This document shows positions 19,401-28,413 of a stretch of DNA of 64,000 nt, piece by piece (the first letter of the stretch is position 1; every line of letters starts with the position of its first letter). This stretch comes from PoT sp049331405 (GTDB lineage Bacteria > Planctomycetota > Planctomycetia > Isosphaerales > Isosphaeraceae): assembly GCF_049331405.1 (NCBI RefSeq), contig NZ_CP186274.1, positions 7,998,001 to 8,062,000 on the forward strand, written 5' to 3'. The position numbers were made by a program, and so were the translations under genes. The notes below the pieces were generated by a model. That model was not told where the DNA came from and did no database searches. It worked only from the letters and a program-made list of their open reading frames with translations.

Positions 19401-19776
19401 GCTCACCATCATGTTCGAGGAGCGATTCGGCCACCTGATCGCGGGGGTTGTCGACCCGGGTTGGATCGCCGAGATCACCGACGCCGAGCGCCGAGCATTG
19501 ATCACGGCCGTCGTCGGGCTCTACAAGATGGCGGGAGTCGAGTTGGTCCGGCAACCGGCCCGGCTGGGCGAGGATAATCCCAGCCATCGGGATTCGGACG
19601 TGGAGTTGCATCCCATCAAGGACGTCGCGATTTCCTGGAAGCGATGGGTCGACGCCTGGGAACGCGACCAGGAGGGTGAAGGTCACCCACCTCGCTTCGT
19701 GGTCGGCATCCCTTTCCTGCCAGCCCCGGTCCCTCCCAAAGGACGAGGGAAGAACCGTCGCACCTCTCGCCGATGA
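16468..19776 (+). CDS. Large multi-helix membrane protein of unknown function
   Basis: About 1,102 residues. The N-terminal ~530 residues are soluble and helical, beginning SPAERSLDVAEIERAVHNAEP, with a stretch resembling a winged-helix region (VSPSRMRRVIKRDRRLGGYGF). The middle, about residues 530-860, holds roughly seven hydrophobic segments, for example TLYVAIPYGGAFVALEG, VSLVSLGTIALGVVNFLSF, KPILVLLPIATVVHLLG and ANFIAGITVLLFPGVFGFLV. The C-terminal ~240 residues are soluble and end in a basic KGRGKNRRTSRR tail. I do not recognise a family. An in-frame ATG at 16333 would add 45 residues. It is monocistronic, followed by about 150 bp of spacer. Confidence 0.75.
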   Translation: MLSPAERSLDVAEIERAVHNAEPSVRFVSPSRMRRVIKRDRRLGGYGFHLPHRHVYTVFASTDNGAAALEQAEIAYDRTDPDPLILLPRPDPRDFADFTPGTLLRDLWRLVFHAKIHAVLEGRALRGHFSYAEIQARVDRIGRDEFEEIRGVLRTEGILLPPEDDLTTFVEFAAYYLELRRFSPQLLTHTFPGLDEFERGDIEALLAGDIDDKTLFESCRPEGAWLPDTILAEGIPSVVIRYRTVAESAELEIPETRQARLSIRKSTTAANRGNDVRAAILKTSAARQAQPRFKPSFDQGAKKDLERLVHRIQETGLFEANEADEWLKGLLPLLERASRGFWTAEARLLYDLQKVCLDYERPAFRMDFWGWVNNFGKTPIRRDQPLLGAVMAENHLRRAAHRLASVHVGVEDRARLGHLLHDALDQADELLRRRLRKPIETTIEEQGFRPCNLPERVAFKKLVDELLDKISSRGHLSIGELRDACSRSNLKLPDIKSFGDAIRRDRLLQADRALARELDGIYRRGEIYLRWLHRLSAMAFATSFGRFLTLYVAIPYGGAFVALEGLQHLIEPVVHHLWDKSIHLHIQNPVSLVSLGTIALGVVNFLSFRSRFLVTVASLARLIRKSVGQVVTLVFRLPLIRLLIEGRVTLYAWNYVIKPILVLLPIATVVHLLGVDDRLTVVSGGLAFLAINLLINSKSGRHLEEFLTDEVARGWRYTIRDLIPGLFRLVMASFDRVLETVDRLLYAVDEWLRFRAGQSKVSLVAKVVLSSIWFVVAYLIRIYVNLLIEPQINPIKHFPVVTVSHKVILPFSLKLAYIIATPLSPFLGLVAANFIAGITVLLFPGVFGFLVWEFKENWRLYEANRSTNLAKVIVGHHGETMARLLRPGFHSGTIPKLFSKLRKSERRGPSKVQEERAITLGERLHHVEVELHRFLTRDFIALVNESRTLKPLEMTIGSIRIATNRIKVSLHIDDEPEELTIMFEERFGHLIAGVVDPGWIAEITDAERRALITAVVGLYKMAGVELVRQPARLGEDNPSHRDSDVELHPIKDVAISWKRWVDAWERDQEGEGHPPRFVVGIPFLPAPVPPKGRGKNRRTSRR

Positions 19777-19925
19777 GCCTGTCTTCCCGAATTGGGAATC
19801 ACCCCGCCCTCCCCTGCGCCCCAAGCGGCCGCGGATTGGATTTCCTTGAGTTGAATTTTTGCTTAAGATGAGAGTTCCTACCGCGGGAACCGAACCGGCT
19901 AAAACGGTAAGAGGTTTCGAACAGC

Positions 19926-22900
19926 ATGAAACGCGCAGTCCTCCCTCCTCGCTTGCGCTGGTGCCTGTCTGGTCTACTCGGCGGCATCCAGTTCTTCACG
20001 CTCGCAACGGGCGTCGTCAAGGCTGAGTCGAACCCGACCGCCGCGACCATCGACTTCGGCAAGCAGATCCGCCCTATCCTCTCCAACGCCTGCTTCCAAT
20101 GCCACGGGCCGGATGCGAACGAACGTCAGGCGGAGCTTCGGCTCGACCTTCGCGATGGTGCGATCAACCCCTCCGAATCCGGCAAGCCCGCGATCGTCCC
20201 CGGAAAGCCCGATGAGAGCCCCCTCCTCAAGCGGATTCACGCCAAAAATAAAAACCTCCTGATGCCTCCGGCCGAGAGCAACAAGTCTCTCACCGAGGAG
20301 CAGAAGGGGCTGCTCAAGGCCTGGATCGAACAAGGGGCCAAATACGAAACACACTGGTCGTTCACACCGCCGACCCGTCCCAGCACGCCGAAGTCTGCCG
20401 AAAAGGGCTGGGTCCGCAACACGATCGACCGCTTCATCCTGGCGAAGCTCGACAGTGAGGGGTTGAAGCCCGCACCCGAGGCCGACCGCACGACTCTGAT
20501 CCGACGCCTCTCGCTCGACCTCACCGGCCTGCCGCCTACGCCCGCTGAGGTCGACGCCTTCGTCGCCGACCCCCGCTCGGACGCCTACGACCGGCTCGTC
20601 GATCGCATGCTCAACAAGCCGCAATACGGCGAGCGCCTGGCCGTCGACTGGCTCGATGCCGCCCGCTACGCCGACACCCACGGGTATCACATCGACAGCG
20701 GCCGCGACATGACCCGCTGGCGGGACTGGGTGATCGAGTCGTTCAACCGTAATCGCCCCTTCGACCAGTTCAGCGTCGAGCAGTTGGCGGGCGACCTATT
20801 GCCCAACGCCACGATGGACCAGCGGATCGCCAGCGGATTCAACCGCAATCACATGATCAACTTCGAGGGGGGTGCCATCCCCGAGGAGTATCAGACGGCC
20901 TACGTCATCGATCGCGTGAACACGACGGGGACCGTCTGGCTCGGGCTGACGATCGGTTGTGCCCAGTGCCACGACCACAAGTTCGACCCGATCTCGCAGA
21001 AGGAATATTATCAATTCTACGCCTTCTTCAATAATATCCAGGAGAATGGCCTCGACGGGGCCAAGGGGAACGCCGAGCCCCAGATGCCCTCTCCGACGAT
21101 CGCGCAGCAGGAAGAGATCGCCCGCCTGGATCGCTCGATCGCCGACACCAAAGCCCAAATCGAGGGCCACCTGCCCACGGCCGACACATCCCAGGTCGCC
21201 TGGGAGAAGACGGCGGCCGAATCCCAGGCAAACGCCTGGCAAGTCTTCGACCCCGCCGAACTGCGTTCGACGGGCGGCTCCAAACTCGTCAAGCAGGCAG
21301 ACGGCTCGATCCTGGCGGAGGGCGAGAACCCGACGAGCGACGTCTATACGATCGTCATGAAAGGTGACCTGGCAGGTATCACTGCCGTACGGCTCGAGAC
21401 GCTCCCCGACGATAGGTTCAACGGCAAGGGGCCAGGCCGCTCGGTCAACGGTAACATCGTGCTGACCGAGTTCCGGGCCGACACCTCGTCCGCTCGCAAG
21501 TTCAAGGGCGTCACCGCCGACCACAGCCAGGCCGACTTCCCCGTCGCCCTGGCGATCGACGGCCAGCCCACGACCGGCTGGGCCTTGCTCCCCGAGGTCG
21601 GCAAGCCCCACGCGGCCGTCTTCGAATTCGATAAGCCGTTGACCGCGAGCGATGGCCAGCAGTTGACGATCCACATCGAATTCCAGTCGCCGTTCGGTCA
21701 GCACCAACTCGGTCGGTTCCGGCTCGCCACGACTCGTTCGGCCAAGCCGACCGGCACCGAGTCGCTCCCTGCCCCGATCGTCGCCATACTGGGCACGCCG
21801 AACGACAAGCGAACCCCCGCCCAGCTCGCCGAGATCCGCACCTACTTCCGCTTCAACGTCTCGCCAGAGACGAAGCCCCAGCGTGACAAGCTGGCGAACC
21901 TCCAGAAGTTCCGGAGCGACGTGGACAAGTCGATCCCGACGACGATGGTCATGAGCGAGATGGCCAAGCCTCGCGATACTTTCATGCTCATTCGAGGAGC
22001 TTACGACAAGCATGGCGAGAAGGTCACGCCCGCGGTGCCTGCAAGCTTGCCCGCGCTGGGAGCGGGCGTCCCCGCCAATCGCCTGGGCCTGGCCCGCTGG
22101 ATCGTGGATCCGTCGAATCCCCTGCCGGCCCGCGTGACGATCAACCGCTACTGGCAGATGATCTTCGGCACGGGTCTCGTCAAGACCTCCGAGGACTTCG
22201 GCTCGCAAGGTGAGTTGCCCAGCCACCCCGAGTTGCTCGACTGGTTGGCCCTCGAGTTCCAGGACGGCTGGAACGTCCGCGAGATGATCCGGATGATGGT
22301 GACCTCAGCCACGTATCGGCAGTCGTCGGTCGTCACGCCGGAGTCGCTGGCCAAGGACCCCGAGAATCGGCTCCTCTCCAGAGGACCTAGGCTCCGGCTC
22401 CAGGCCGAGTTCATCCGCGACCTCGCCCTCTCGGCGAGCGGCCTGCTCGACCCACGGATCGGTGGCATGAGCGTCTCGCCCTACCAGCCTCCGGGCCTCT
22501 GGGAAGAGCTCTCATTCCGCATGGATAACAAGAACTGGACGGCGCAGTCATACGAGCAGAGCCACGGGCGCGACCTCTATCGTCGCACCATGTATACGTT
22601 CTGGAAGCGGACCTCGCCTCCTCCGACGCTCGCAACGTTCGACGCCCCCGATCGCGAGACCTGCACCGTGCGACGGGCGCGGACCAACACGCCGCTGCAG
22701 GCCCTCGTCCTCCTGAACGACCCGACCTACGTCGAGGCCGCGCGGAAGCTGGCCGAGCGGATGATGGTCGAGGGGGGCAAGTCGCCCGAGGAGCGGATCA
22801 ACCTGGCGTATCGGCTTGCCCTTTCTCGGGCCCCTCGCGCCGAGGAGGTCGAAGTTCTCAAGACGCTCTTCGAGGCCCAGGCCGGCGTCTACCGCAAGGA

Positions 22901-23036
22901 TAACGCCGCCGCAGTGAAACTCCTGACCGTCGGCGAATCCGGGCGCAACGCGGCCCTGGCCACCGACGAGCTCGCCGCCTGGACGATGGTTGCCGCGGCG
23001 ATCCTGAACCTCGACGAGACCGTCACGAAGGGCTAA
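19926..23036 (+). CDS. PSCyt1/DUF1549/DUF1553 planctomycete protein
   Basis: A 1,036-residue exported protein. After a signal peptide (about 1-34) comes a planctomycete cytochrome C domain with one CxxCH haem motif (C56-FQ-C59-H60) and the typical MPPAE stretch. DUF1549 follows at about 150-380 with LSLDLTGLPPTPAEVDAF and a second CAQCHDHKFDP motif. After a beta-rich middle, DUF1553 fills the C-terminus (NRYWQMIFGTGLVKTSEDFG, TNTPLQALVLLNDP). These proteins are abundant in planctomycetes; they are thought to sit in the periplasm or on the membrane and possibly take part in polysaccharide degradation or electron transfer, but function is not proven. The DUF1501 partner starts 4 bases after its stop, so they are co-transcribed. 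Confidence 0.92.
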   Translation: MKRAVLPPRLRWCLSGLLGGIQFFTLATGVVKAESNPTAATIDFGKQIRPILSNACFQCHGPDANERQAELRLDLRDGAINPSESGKPAIVPGKPDESPLLKRIHAKNKNLLMPPAESNKSLTEEQKGLLKAWIEQGAKYETHWSFTPPTRPSTPKSAEKGWVRNTIDRFILAKLDSEGLKPAPEADRTTLIRRLSLDLTGLPPTPAEVDAFVADPRSDAYDRLVDRMLNKPQYGERLAVDWLDAARYADTHGYHIDSGRDMTRWRDWVIESFNRNRPFDQFSVEQLAGDLLPNATMDQRIASGFNRNHMINFEGGAIPEEYQTAYVIDRVNTTGTVWLGLTIGCAQCHDHKFDPISQKEYYQFYAFFNNIQENGLDGAKGNAEPQMPSPTIAQQEEIARLDRSIADTKAQIEGHLPTADTSQVAWEKTAAESQANAWQVFDPAELRSTGGSKLVKQADGSILAEGENPTSDVYTIVMKGDLAGITAVRLETLPDDRFNGKGPGRSVNGNIVLTEFRADTSSARKFKGVTADHSQADFPVALAIDGQPTTGWALLPEVGKPHAAVFEFDKPLTASDGQQLTIHIEFQSPFGQHQLGRFRLATTRSAKPTGTESLPAPIVAILGTPNDKRTPAQLAEIRTYFRFNVSPETKPQRDKLANLQKFRSDVDKSIPTTMVMSEMAKPRDTFMLIRGAYDKHGEKVTPAVPASLPALGAGVPANRLGLARWIVDPSNPLPARVTINRYWQMIFGTGLVKTSEDFGSQGELPSHPELLDWLALEFQDGWNVREMIRMMVTSATYRQSSVVTPESLAKDPENRLLSRGPRLRLQAEFIRDLALSASGLLDPRIGGMSVSPYQPPGLWEELSFRMDNKNWTAQSYEQSHGRDLYRRTMYTFWKRTSPPPTLATFDAPDRETCTVRRARTNTPLQALVLLNDPTYVEAARKLAERMMVEGGKSPEERINLAYRLALSRAPRAEEVEVLKTLFEAQAGVYRKDNAAAVKLLTVGESGRNAALATDELAAWTMVAAAILNLDETVTKG

Positions 23037-23040
23037 TGAG

Positions 23041-24468
23041 ATGGACCAGTACACCGAGCACGAACGCCTCCTGACGCGGCGACACTTCTTCGGCCGCACC
23101 GCAACCGGCATCGGCACGGCCGCCCTGGCTTCGCTCCTGAACCCGAAGCTGATGGCCTCGCCCACGCACTTCGCACCCAAGGCGAAGCACGTGATCTACC
23201 TGTTCATGTCGGGCGGGCCATCGCACATCGACCTGTTCGACCACAAGCCGAAGCTCCAGAACCACCACGGCGAGGAGTTGCCCGGCTCCGTGCGGATGGG
23301 TCAGCGCATCACGGGGATGACCTCGGGTCAGAAGTCGTTCCCCTGCGTCGCCCCGATGTTCAAGTTCGCCCAGCACGGCCAGAGCGGCACCTGGATGAGC
23401 GAACTCCTGCCGCACACGGCCACAATCGCCGACGATATCGCCGTGGTGAAATCTCTCAATACCGAGGCGATCAACCACGACCCGGCGATCACGTTTATCC
23501 AGACTGGCAGCCAGCAGCCGGGCCGTCCCAGCCTGGGCGCCTGGTTGAGCTACGGCCTCGGCAGCGAGAACGACAACCTGCCGGCGTTCATCGTTCTCAT
23601 CTCCCAGGGCAGCGGGAACAAGACGGACCAGCCGATTTTCTCGCGACTCTGGGGGAGCGGCTTCCTGCCGTCGAAGCATCAGGGGGTCCGCTTCCGCTCG
23701 GGCGACGATCCGGTGCTCTACCTCTCGAATCCGCCGGGCATCGACGCCGAGACCCGGCGCCGGATGCTCGATGGCGTCGGCCGGCTCAACCAGATGGCGT
23801 CGAACTCGTTCGGCGACCCGGAGATCAACACCCGGATCGCCCAGTATGAGATGGCGTATCGGATGCAGACCTCCGTCCCGGAACTCACCGACCTCACGAA
23901 CGAGTCACCGGCCACACTCAAGAGCTATGGGATCGACGAGAAGGGGGAAGACGGTGGCTTCGCCCGAAACTGCCTCCTCGCCCGGAGGATGGTCGAGCGT
24001 GGCGTGCGCTTCGTCCAGCTCATGCACCGCGGCTGGGACCAGCACGGGAATCTGCCGATGCAGATTCGCGGCCAGTGCAAGGACGTGGACCAGCCGGCCG
24101 CCGCGCTCGTCAAGGACCTCAAGGCCCGAGGGCTGCTCGACGAGACGCTGGTCGTCTGGGGCGGCGAGTTCGGCCGCACGGTCTACAGCCAGGGGTCATT
24201 GACGAAGGACAACTACGGCCGAGATCACCACGGCCGTTGCTTCACGATGTGGATGGCAGGCGGCGGGATCAAGCCGGGTATCACCCACGGCGAGACCGAC
24301 GACTTCTGCTACAACATCGTCAAGGACCCCGTCCATATCCACGACCACAACGCCACGATCCTGCACTGCCTGGGCATCGACCACACGAAGCTCACGTTCC
24401 GCTTCCAGGGACGCGACTTCCGCCTGACCGACGTCGAGGGCAACGTGGTGAAGGAACTCCTGGCCTGA
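23041..24468 (+). CDS. DUF1501 Tat-exported protein, sulfatase-like fold
   Basis: A 475-residue protein with a twin-arginine signal: LLTRRHFFGRTATGIGTAALASLL near the N-terminus. The DUF1501 core follows (HVIYLFMSGGPSHIDLFDHKP, CNYDPAITF-like NHDPAITFIQTG, WDQHGNLPMQIRGQC, VVWGGEFGRTVYSQG, DHHGRCFTMWMAGGGIKPG). The family has an alkaline phosphatase/sulfatase-like fold. It nearly always sits directly behind a PSCyt1/DUF1549/DUF1553 gene, as here with 4 bases between, implying a joint function. The specific reaction is unknown. The stop codon lies inside a hairpin. Confidence 0.92.
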   Translation: MDQYTEHERLLTRRHFFGRTATGIGTAALASLLNPKLMASPTHFAPKAKHVIYLFMSGGPSHIDLFDHKPKLQNHHGEELPGSVRMGQRITGMTSGQKSFPCVAPMFKFAQHGQSGTWMSELLPHTATIADDIAVVKSLNTEAINHDPAITFIQTGSQQPGRPSLGAWLSYGLGSENDNLPAFIVLISQGSGNKTDQPIFSRLWGSGFLPSKHQGVRFRSGDDPVLYLSNPPGIDAETRRRMLDGVGRLNQMASNSFGDPEINTRIAQYEMAYRMQTSVPELTDLTNESPATLKSYGIDEKGEDGGFARNCLLARRMVERGVRFVQLMHRGWDQHGNLPMQIRGQCKDVDQPAAALVKDLKARGLLDETLVVWGGEFGRTVYSQGSLTKDNYGRDHHGRCFTMWMAGGGIKPGITHGETDDFCYNIVKDPVHIHDHNATILHCLGIDHTKLTFRFQGRDFRLTDVEGNVVKELLA

Positions 24469-24486
24469 GACCAGGCGAGGAGTTCC
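24453..24486 (+). terminator. Probable terminator at the end of the DUF1501 operon
   Basis: GGAACTCC (24453-24460) pairs with GGAGTTCC (24479-24486), with an inner TGG/CCA extension and a bulge. The hairpin contains the stop codon at 24466-24468. It separates convergent genes and could serve both strands. No long T-run follows. Confidence 0.4.
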
Positions 24487-24503
24487 TCGGCGAAAGGCAT
24501 TGC

Positions 24504-25574
24504 TCAGGGGTTGAGCCAGCGCACGAACCAATCGAGCGTCTCCTTCCGCTGCTCGTCGGTCACGGCATGGCCAACTCCCTTGGCGACGTCGATCTTGAGA
24601 CGGTCCGAGACCCCCGCCTTCTTGTACGCCTCCTCGGCGGCCGCAAATGCTCGCTCGGCACCGCCGAGTGGGCAGTTAGGGTCGAGCTCGCCGTTGAGGA
24701 TCAGCAGCGGCCTATCGGCGAAGAGTCGGAGCATGTTCGGGCAGTCGAACTGGCCGAGCATGCCCGGGATCACCTTGTTCCAGAGTGCCCGGCAGACCTT
24801 GGCATTCACCTCCGGCTCGCCGAGGTCCTTCGCGGCCGCCTGATGGGCCCCGGCGATCGTCCGGGCTCGCCCTTGCCACTGGCCATTCTCCAGGCTCCAC
24901 TGAAAGCTCTGCACCGCGATCGCGGGCACGGCCACGGCGACCCGCTCATCAACCGAGGCGGCGAGCCAGGTCTGGATCCCGCCCATGCTGATGCCGAACA
25001 TGCCGATTTTCTTGGAGTCGACGTCGCCCCGCGACTCGAGGTAGTCGACCGTGCGCCAGAGATCCCAGCAGGTGTCGTAGTAGAAGGGATGCTCCTGGGC
25101 CTCCCCCGAGCCCGCCCGCCAGGCCTTTGTGATCGCGGCCACGTAGGCGTCGGCCCCCTTGGCTCTGTTCACTCTTGCGCCGTGATACCTCGCGTCGATC
25201 GCGACGCCGATGATCCCGCGGCTTGCCAGGTCCGTCAGCCAGCCCTGGAGGCTCTCCTTGTTCCCGCCCGTTCCATGGAGCACGATGACCGCGGGGTGCT
25301 TAACCTTCTGGTCCTCGGGCCGGATCAGGAGGACCGGGACGCGTTCGAACTTTCCGTTCGCCTTCTCCTCGGAAGCGAAGTCGAGCTTTTCGAGCACGAG
25401 GCCCCCCTTGAGGGGCTCGGTCTCGGCGACGTTGATGTCCAGCGGCACCTTCGGCCGATCGAGCATCGTCGTGAAGGCCTTGCGCACCTCGGACGGAGAC
25501 TGGACGCCCAGAGCGGTCTCGGGGGGAGCGACCTGCAGCAGGATCACGAAGGCCAGATATTGAGAGAACACCAT
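24504..25574 (-). CDS. Secreted alpha/beta hydrolase, dienelactone hydrolase/acetyl xylan esterase-like
   Basis: A 356-residue protein with a signal-like N-terminus (MVFSQYLAFVILLQVAPPETALG). The hydrolase core has HPAVIVLHGTGGNKES (oxyanion region) and the nucleophile elbow GISMGG in KIGMFGISMGGIQTWLAA. A late GVGHAVTDEQR supplies a likely catalytic His. The YYDTCWDLWRTVDYLESR stretch resembles acetyl xylan esterase and BAAT-like hydrolases. Start at 25574 is chosen because GGGGAAA lies about 7 nt before it; an ATG at 25640 is weaker. It is convergent with DUF1501 and just downstream of another hydrolase gene on the same strand. Confidence 0.8.
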   Translation of the reverse strand: MVFSQYLAFVILLQVAPPETALGVQSPSEVRKAFTTMLDRPKVPLDINVAETEPLKGGLVLEKLDFASEEKANGKFERVPVLLIRPEDQKVKHPAVIVLHGTGGNKESLQGWLTDLASRGIIGVAIDARYHGARVNRAKGADAYVAAITKAWRAGSGEAQEHPFYYDTCWDLWRTVDYLESRGDVDSKKIGMFGISMGGIQTWLAASVDERVAVAVPAIAVQSFQWSLENGQWQGRARTIAGAHQAAAKDLGEPEVNAKVCRALWNKVIPGMLGQFDCPNMLRLFADRPLLILNGELDPNCPLGGAERAFAAAEEAYKKAGVSDRLKIDVAKGVGHAVTDEQRKETLDWFVRWLNP

Positions 25575-25655
25575 ATGGAGATTTCCCCGTTTTTGTAAGT
25601 TCGATGGCGGCTCGTAATGATGGAATAAGGCATTGAGCACTCGCGACGAAACTCA

Positions 25656-27551
25656 TCAAGGCAAGGTCAACACTTCGAGCCGCGACGGGTGGGCGGGCGA
25701 CACATACACTCTCTGGGTCGCCTTCTGGAAGTCGGACTCCTTGGCCGAGTAGATATCCACGAACTTTTGTGGGTTGCGATCGACAAGCGGGAACCAACTG
25801 CTCTGGACCTGCACCATGATCCTGTGACCAGCCCGGAAGCAGTGGTAGATGTCCGGGAGCTTGAAACTCAGAGCCGTGGGCTCGCCGGGGACGAACGGCT
25901 CCGGCTTTTCGAAGCTCTTGCGAAATTTGCCACGGAAGACATCACCTCGGACGAGTTGTTGGAAGCCCCCCATCTTGATCCCGGCCGGGTTCGGATCCAG
26001 GTCGGGGAAGTCGTCCGGGTAGACGTCGACAAGCTTCACGACCCAGTCGGAATCGGTCCCGCTCGTGGAGACGTCGATGTTGGCCTGGATCGGGCCGGCG
26101 AGCGTCACGTCAGTTTCAAGCGGTTCGGTGACGAAGGTGATGACGTCGGGACGTCTCGAGGCGAACCGCTGGTCGGCCACCATGTATTCGCGCTTCATGT
26201 CGATGGCGATCTCGCCAAGGAACGGAACAGGCTTGGCGGGATCGCTGACATACTCCTCGAACTCGGCCTGCTGCGGAGTCGACTGGGCGGGCGGGGGCTC
26301 GAAGCCAAGTCGACCCTTGGGTTGGAGGTAGAGCGACGTCGGCTTGGCGATCTTCGGTGGCCAGGCATCCCATTTTCGCCACTCGTTCTTGCCGGTCATG
26401 AAGACCCAGGCCTCGGGCGAATCGGGTCCCCCCTTCCCTTTCAGGTTCCGCTCGAAGAAGGGCAGTTCGATCTCCTGCTGGTAGAAGGTCGAGGTCCTCG
26501 AGTTGAAGCGGACATGACCCAGACCCTCGCCAGGGTCGCGCGACCAGCCGCCGTGAAACCAGGGGCCCATCACCAGGCTGTTTCGCGTGGTGGGGCTCGC
26601 CTTCTCGATCGAGCGATAGGCCTCGAGGGCGCCGAAGAGGTTCTCGGCATCGAACCAGCCGCCGACCGTCATCACGGCCGGTCGGACATTTTTGAGGTGT
26701 GGGCGGAGATTGCGTGACTTCCAGAAGTCATCATACGTCCCGTGCTTCATGATCTCCTTCCAGAAGTCGACCTCCCCCTTGAAGTAGACGGCGTCGGCAT
26801 TCGCGAGAGGCCCCAGCTTTAGGAAGAACTGATAGCCATCGGGCGTGCCGTGATCGAAGGGATGGTCGAACTTCTTGGTCGGACCGGGTCGAGGCCTCCC
26901 GAAACGGGCCATGAAGTTGAAGGCGTGGGGCAGGAAGAAGGCGCCGTTGTGATGCCAGTCGTCGCCGATAAACCAATCCGTGACAGGGGCTTGCGGCGAG
27001 GCCGCTTTGAGCATGGGGTGGGCGTCGACGAGGGCACAGGCCGTGTAGAATCCAGGGTAAGAAATCCCCCACATTCCCACTCGGTTATTGTGGTTCTCGA
27101 CGTGCTTGAGGAGCCAGTCGATCGTGTCATGAGCGTCGGTGCTCTCGTCGATCTGATCGGGCTTGCCGTGCTCGGCGAGGATCGGCCGCATGTCGACGAA
27201 CTGCCCCTCGGACATCCAGCGTCCGCGGACATCCTGGTAGGCGAAGATGTACCCTTCCCTGGCGAACCCTTCCCAGGGGCCGAGGTCCCTCGGGTACTTG
27301 TCGACCCCGTATGGCTGCACGCTGTAAGGGGTCCGCGTCAGGAGGATCGGGTAGCTCTTGGACTGATCCTTCGGCGCGTAGACGGCCGTGAATAGCTTCG
27401 TTCCATCCCGCATCGGGATCTGGAACTCGTACTTCGTGTAGTGAGCCTTGACGTACTCGACCCCCTGAGCTCGCAGCTCGGACGTCCCGGCCAGGGCCAG
27501 GCAGAGGATCGCCAGGGTCGTCCGCCACTGAAATCGACCACGCATCGGCAT
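25656..27551 (-). CDS. CocE/NonD family secreted hydrolase (X-Pro dipeptidyl-peptidase type)
   Basis: A 631-residue protein with signal peptide (WRTTLAILCLALAGTSELRAQ). The CocE/NonD pattern is clear: IPMRDGTKLFTAVYAPKD, GYIFAYQDVRGRWMSEGQF and the nucleophile GISYPG in RVGMWGISYPGFYTACAL. The C-terminal X-Pro dipeptidyl-peptidase jelly-roll contains PTALSFKLPDIYHCFRAGHRIMVQVQSSWFPLVDRNPQ. Relatives cleave esters or amides such as glutaryl-7-ACA, cocaine and alpha-amino acid esters; the substrate here is unknown. GAGGTGA before the ATG at 27549-27551 decides the start over one at 27650. Planctomycetes carry many of these. Confidence 0.88.
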   Translation of the reverse strand: MPMRGRFQWRTTLAILCLALAGTSELRAQGVEYVKAHYTKYEFQIPMRDGTKLFTAVYAPKDQSKSYPILLTRTPYSVQPYGVDKYPRDLGPWEGFAREGYIFAYQDVRGRWMSEGQFVDMRPILAEHGKPDQIDESTDAHDTIDWLLKHVENHNNRVGMWGISYPGFYTACALVDAHPMLKAASPQAPVTDWFIGDDWHHNGAFFLPHAFNFMARFGRPRPGPTKKFDHPFDHGTPDGYQFFLKLGPLANADAVYFKGEVDFWKEIMKHGTYDDFWKSRNLRPHLKNVRPAVMTVGGWFDAENLFGALEAYRSIEKASPTTRNSLVMGPWFHGGWSRDPGEGLGHVRFNSRTSTFYQQEIELPFFERNLKGKGGPDSPEAWVFMTGKNEWRKWDAWPPKIAKPTSLYLQPKGRLGFEPPPAQSTPQQAEFEEYVSDPAKPVPFLGEIAIDMKREYMVADQRFASRRPDVITFVTEPLETDVTLAGPIQANIDVSTSGTDSDWVVKLVDVYPDDFPDLDPNPAGIKMGGFQQLVRGDVFRGKFRKSFEKPEPFVPGEPTALSFKLPDIYHCFRAGHRIMVQVQSSWFPLVDRNPQKFVDIYSAKESDFQKATQRVYVSPAHPSRLEVLTLP

Positions 27552-27802
27552 TCGGTCACCTCGAGCGAAGTGGGTCGAGCCGGGATCGTTTCTCCGCGAG
27601 AGTCCTCGTTTCGATAGGTACCCCCTCGATCCCGGAAGTCGCCCGATCATAGCGGATCCGAGTTGCCCGCGAAGCCATCGGCCTCCAAACTTTCCGATTG
27701 GAAAGGCTCGAGCGTTGCGAGCCGACCAGGCCAGCCTTTATCGTGGGCTGATCCTGGACGAAGTACCGACTCCAGGCCTTCTCGAAGCCTCGATGAGCCT
27801 CG

Positions 27803-28252
27803 ATGATGGATCCCGCTTTGAACGACCTGCTCGCCGACTTCCCCATGATCGTCACCGTGCCCGTACAGTGGGGGGACCAGGATGCGTTCGGACATGTGAA
27901 CAACACGGTCTATCTGCGCTGGTTCGAGTCGGGGCGGGTCGACTACTTCGAGAGGATCGGGCTCTCGGAATCCATGCGGCGCATGCGGGTCGGCCCGATC
28001 CTCGCGTCGATCACCTGCCACTACCGCAAGCAGGTCAATTTCCCGGACCAGATCCGGATCGGGACCCGCGTCCACAAGATCGGGCGCTCGAGCATGGTGC
28101 TCGACCACCGGATCGTCTCGGAGTCGAGTCGGGCGGTCGTCGCCGAGGGCGTCTCGACCGTCGTCGTGTTCGACTACGCGAAGAATCAGTCCGTCCCCGT
28201 CCCCGATGATATCCGCCAGGCCATCAGTCAGCTCGAAGGGAAGGAATTCTAG
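27803..28252 (+). CDS. Acyl-CoA thioesterase, 4HBT hot-dog fold, YbgC/FadM-like
   Basis: A 149-residue single hot-dog domain. It shows the diagnostic WGDQDAFGHVNNTVYLRWFESGRVDYFERIG (about residues 23-53) with the catalytic Asp in D-AFGHVNN, then GPILASITCHYRKQVNFPDQIRIGTRV. These enzymes hydrolyse short- or medium-chain acyl-CoA thioesters in the cytosol. Length is normal. No strong ribosome binding site is seen before tandem ATGs at 27803/27806. It is followed by a tRNA gene. Confidence 0.85.
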   Translation: MMDPALNDLLADFPMIVTVPVQWGDQDAFGHVNNTVYLRWFESGRVDYFERIGLSESMRRMRVGPILASITCHYRKQVNFPDQIRIGTRVHKIGRSSMVLDHRIVSESSRAVVAEGVSTVVVFDYAKNQSVPVPDDIRQAISQLEGKEF

Positions 28253-28413
28253 GTGTCCCCGTTGAGATTTCGCCGCCCACGTTCTTCTCGAGTTCGAGGC
28301 TTAAAGAGCTGTTTTCAAAGGCTCTCAACGAAATTCGAGATCCTTGGGACATCGACTGCTTGACTTTCGATCCCGTCCGAGTAATATGTTCTTCACGCCA
28401 AGCAAATCACTCA

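Noticed and set aside
20796..22226. 476-codon minus-strand open frame
   Set aside because: Antisense shadow of the PSCyt1/DUF1549/DUF1553 gene in high-GC DNA.
24075..25598. 507-codon plus-strand open frame across DUF1501 and the hydrolase
   Set aside because: Crosses a hairpin and two real genes; composition is that of an out-of-frame reading.
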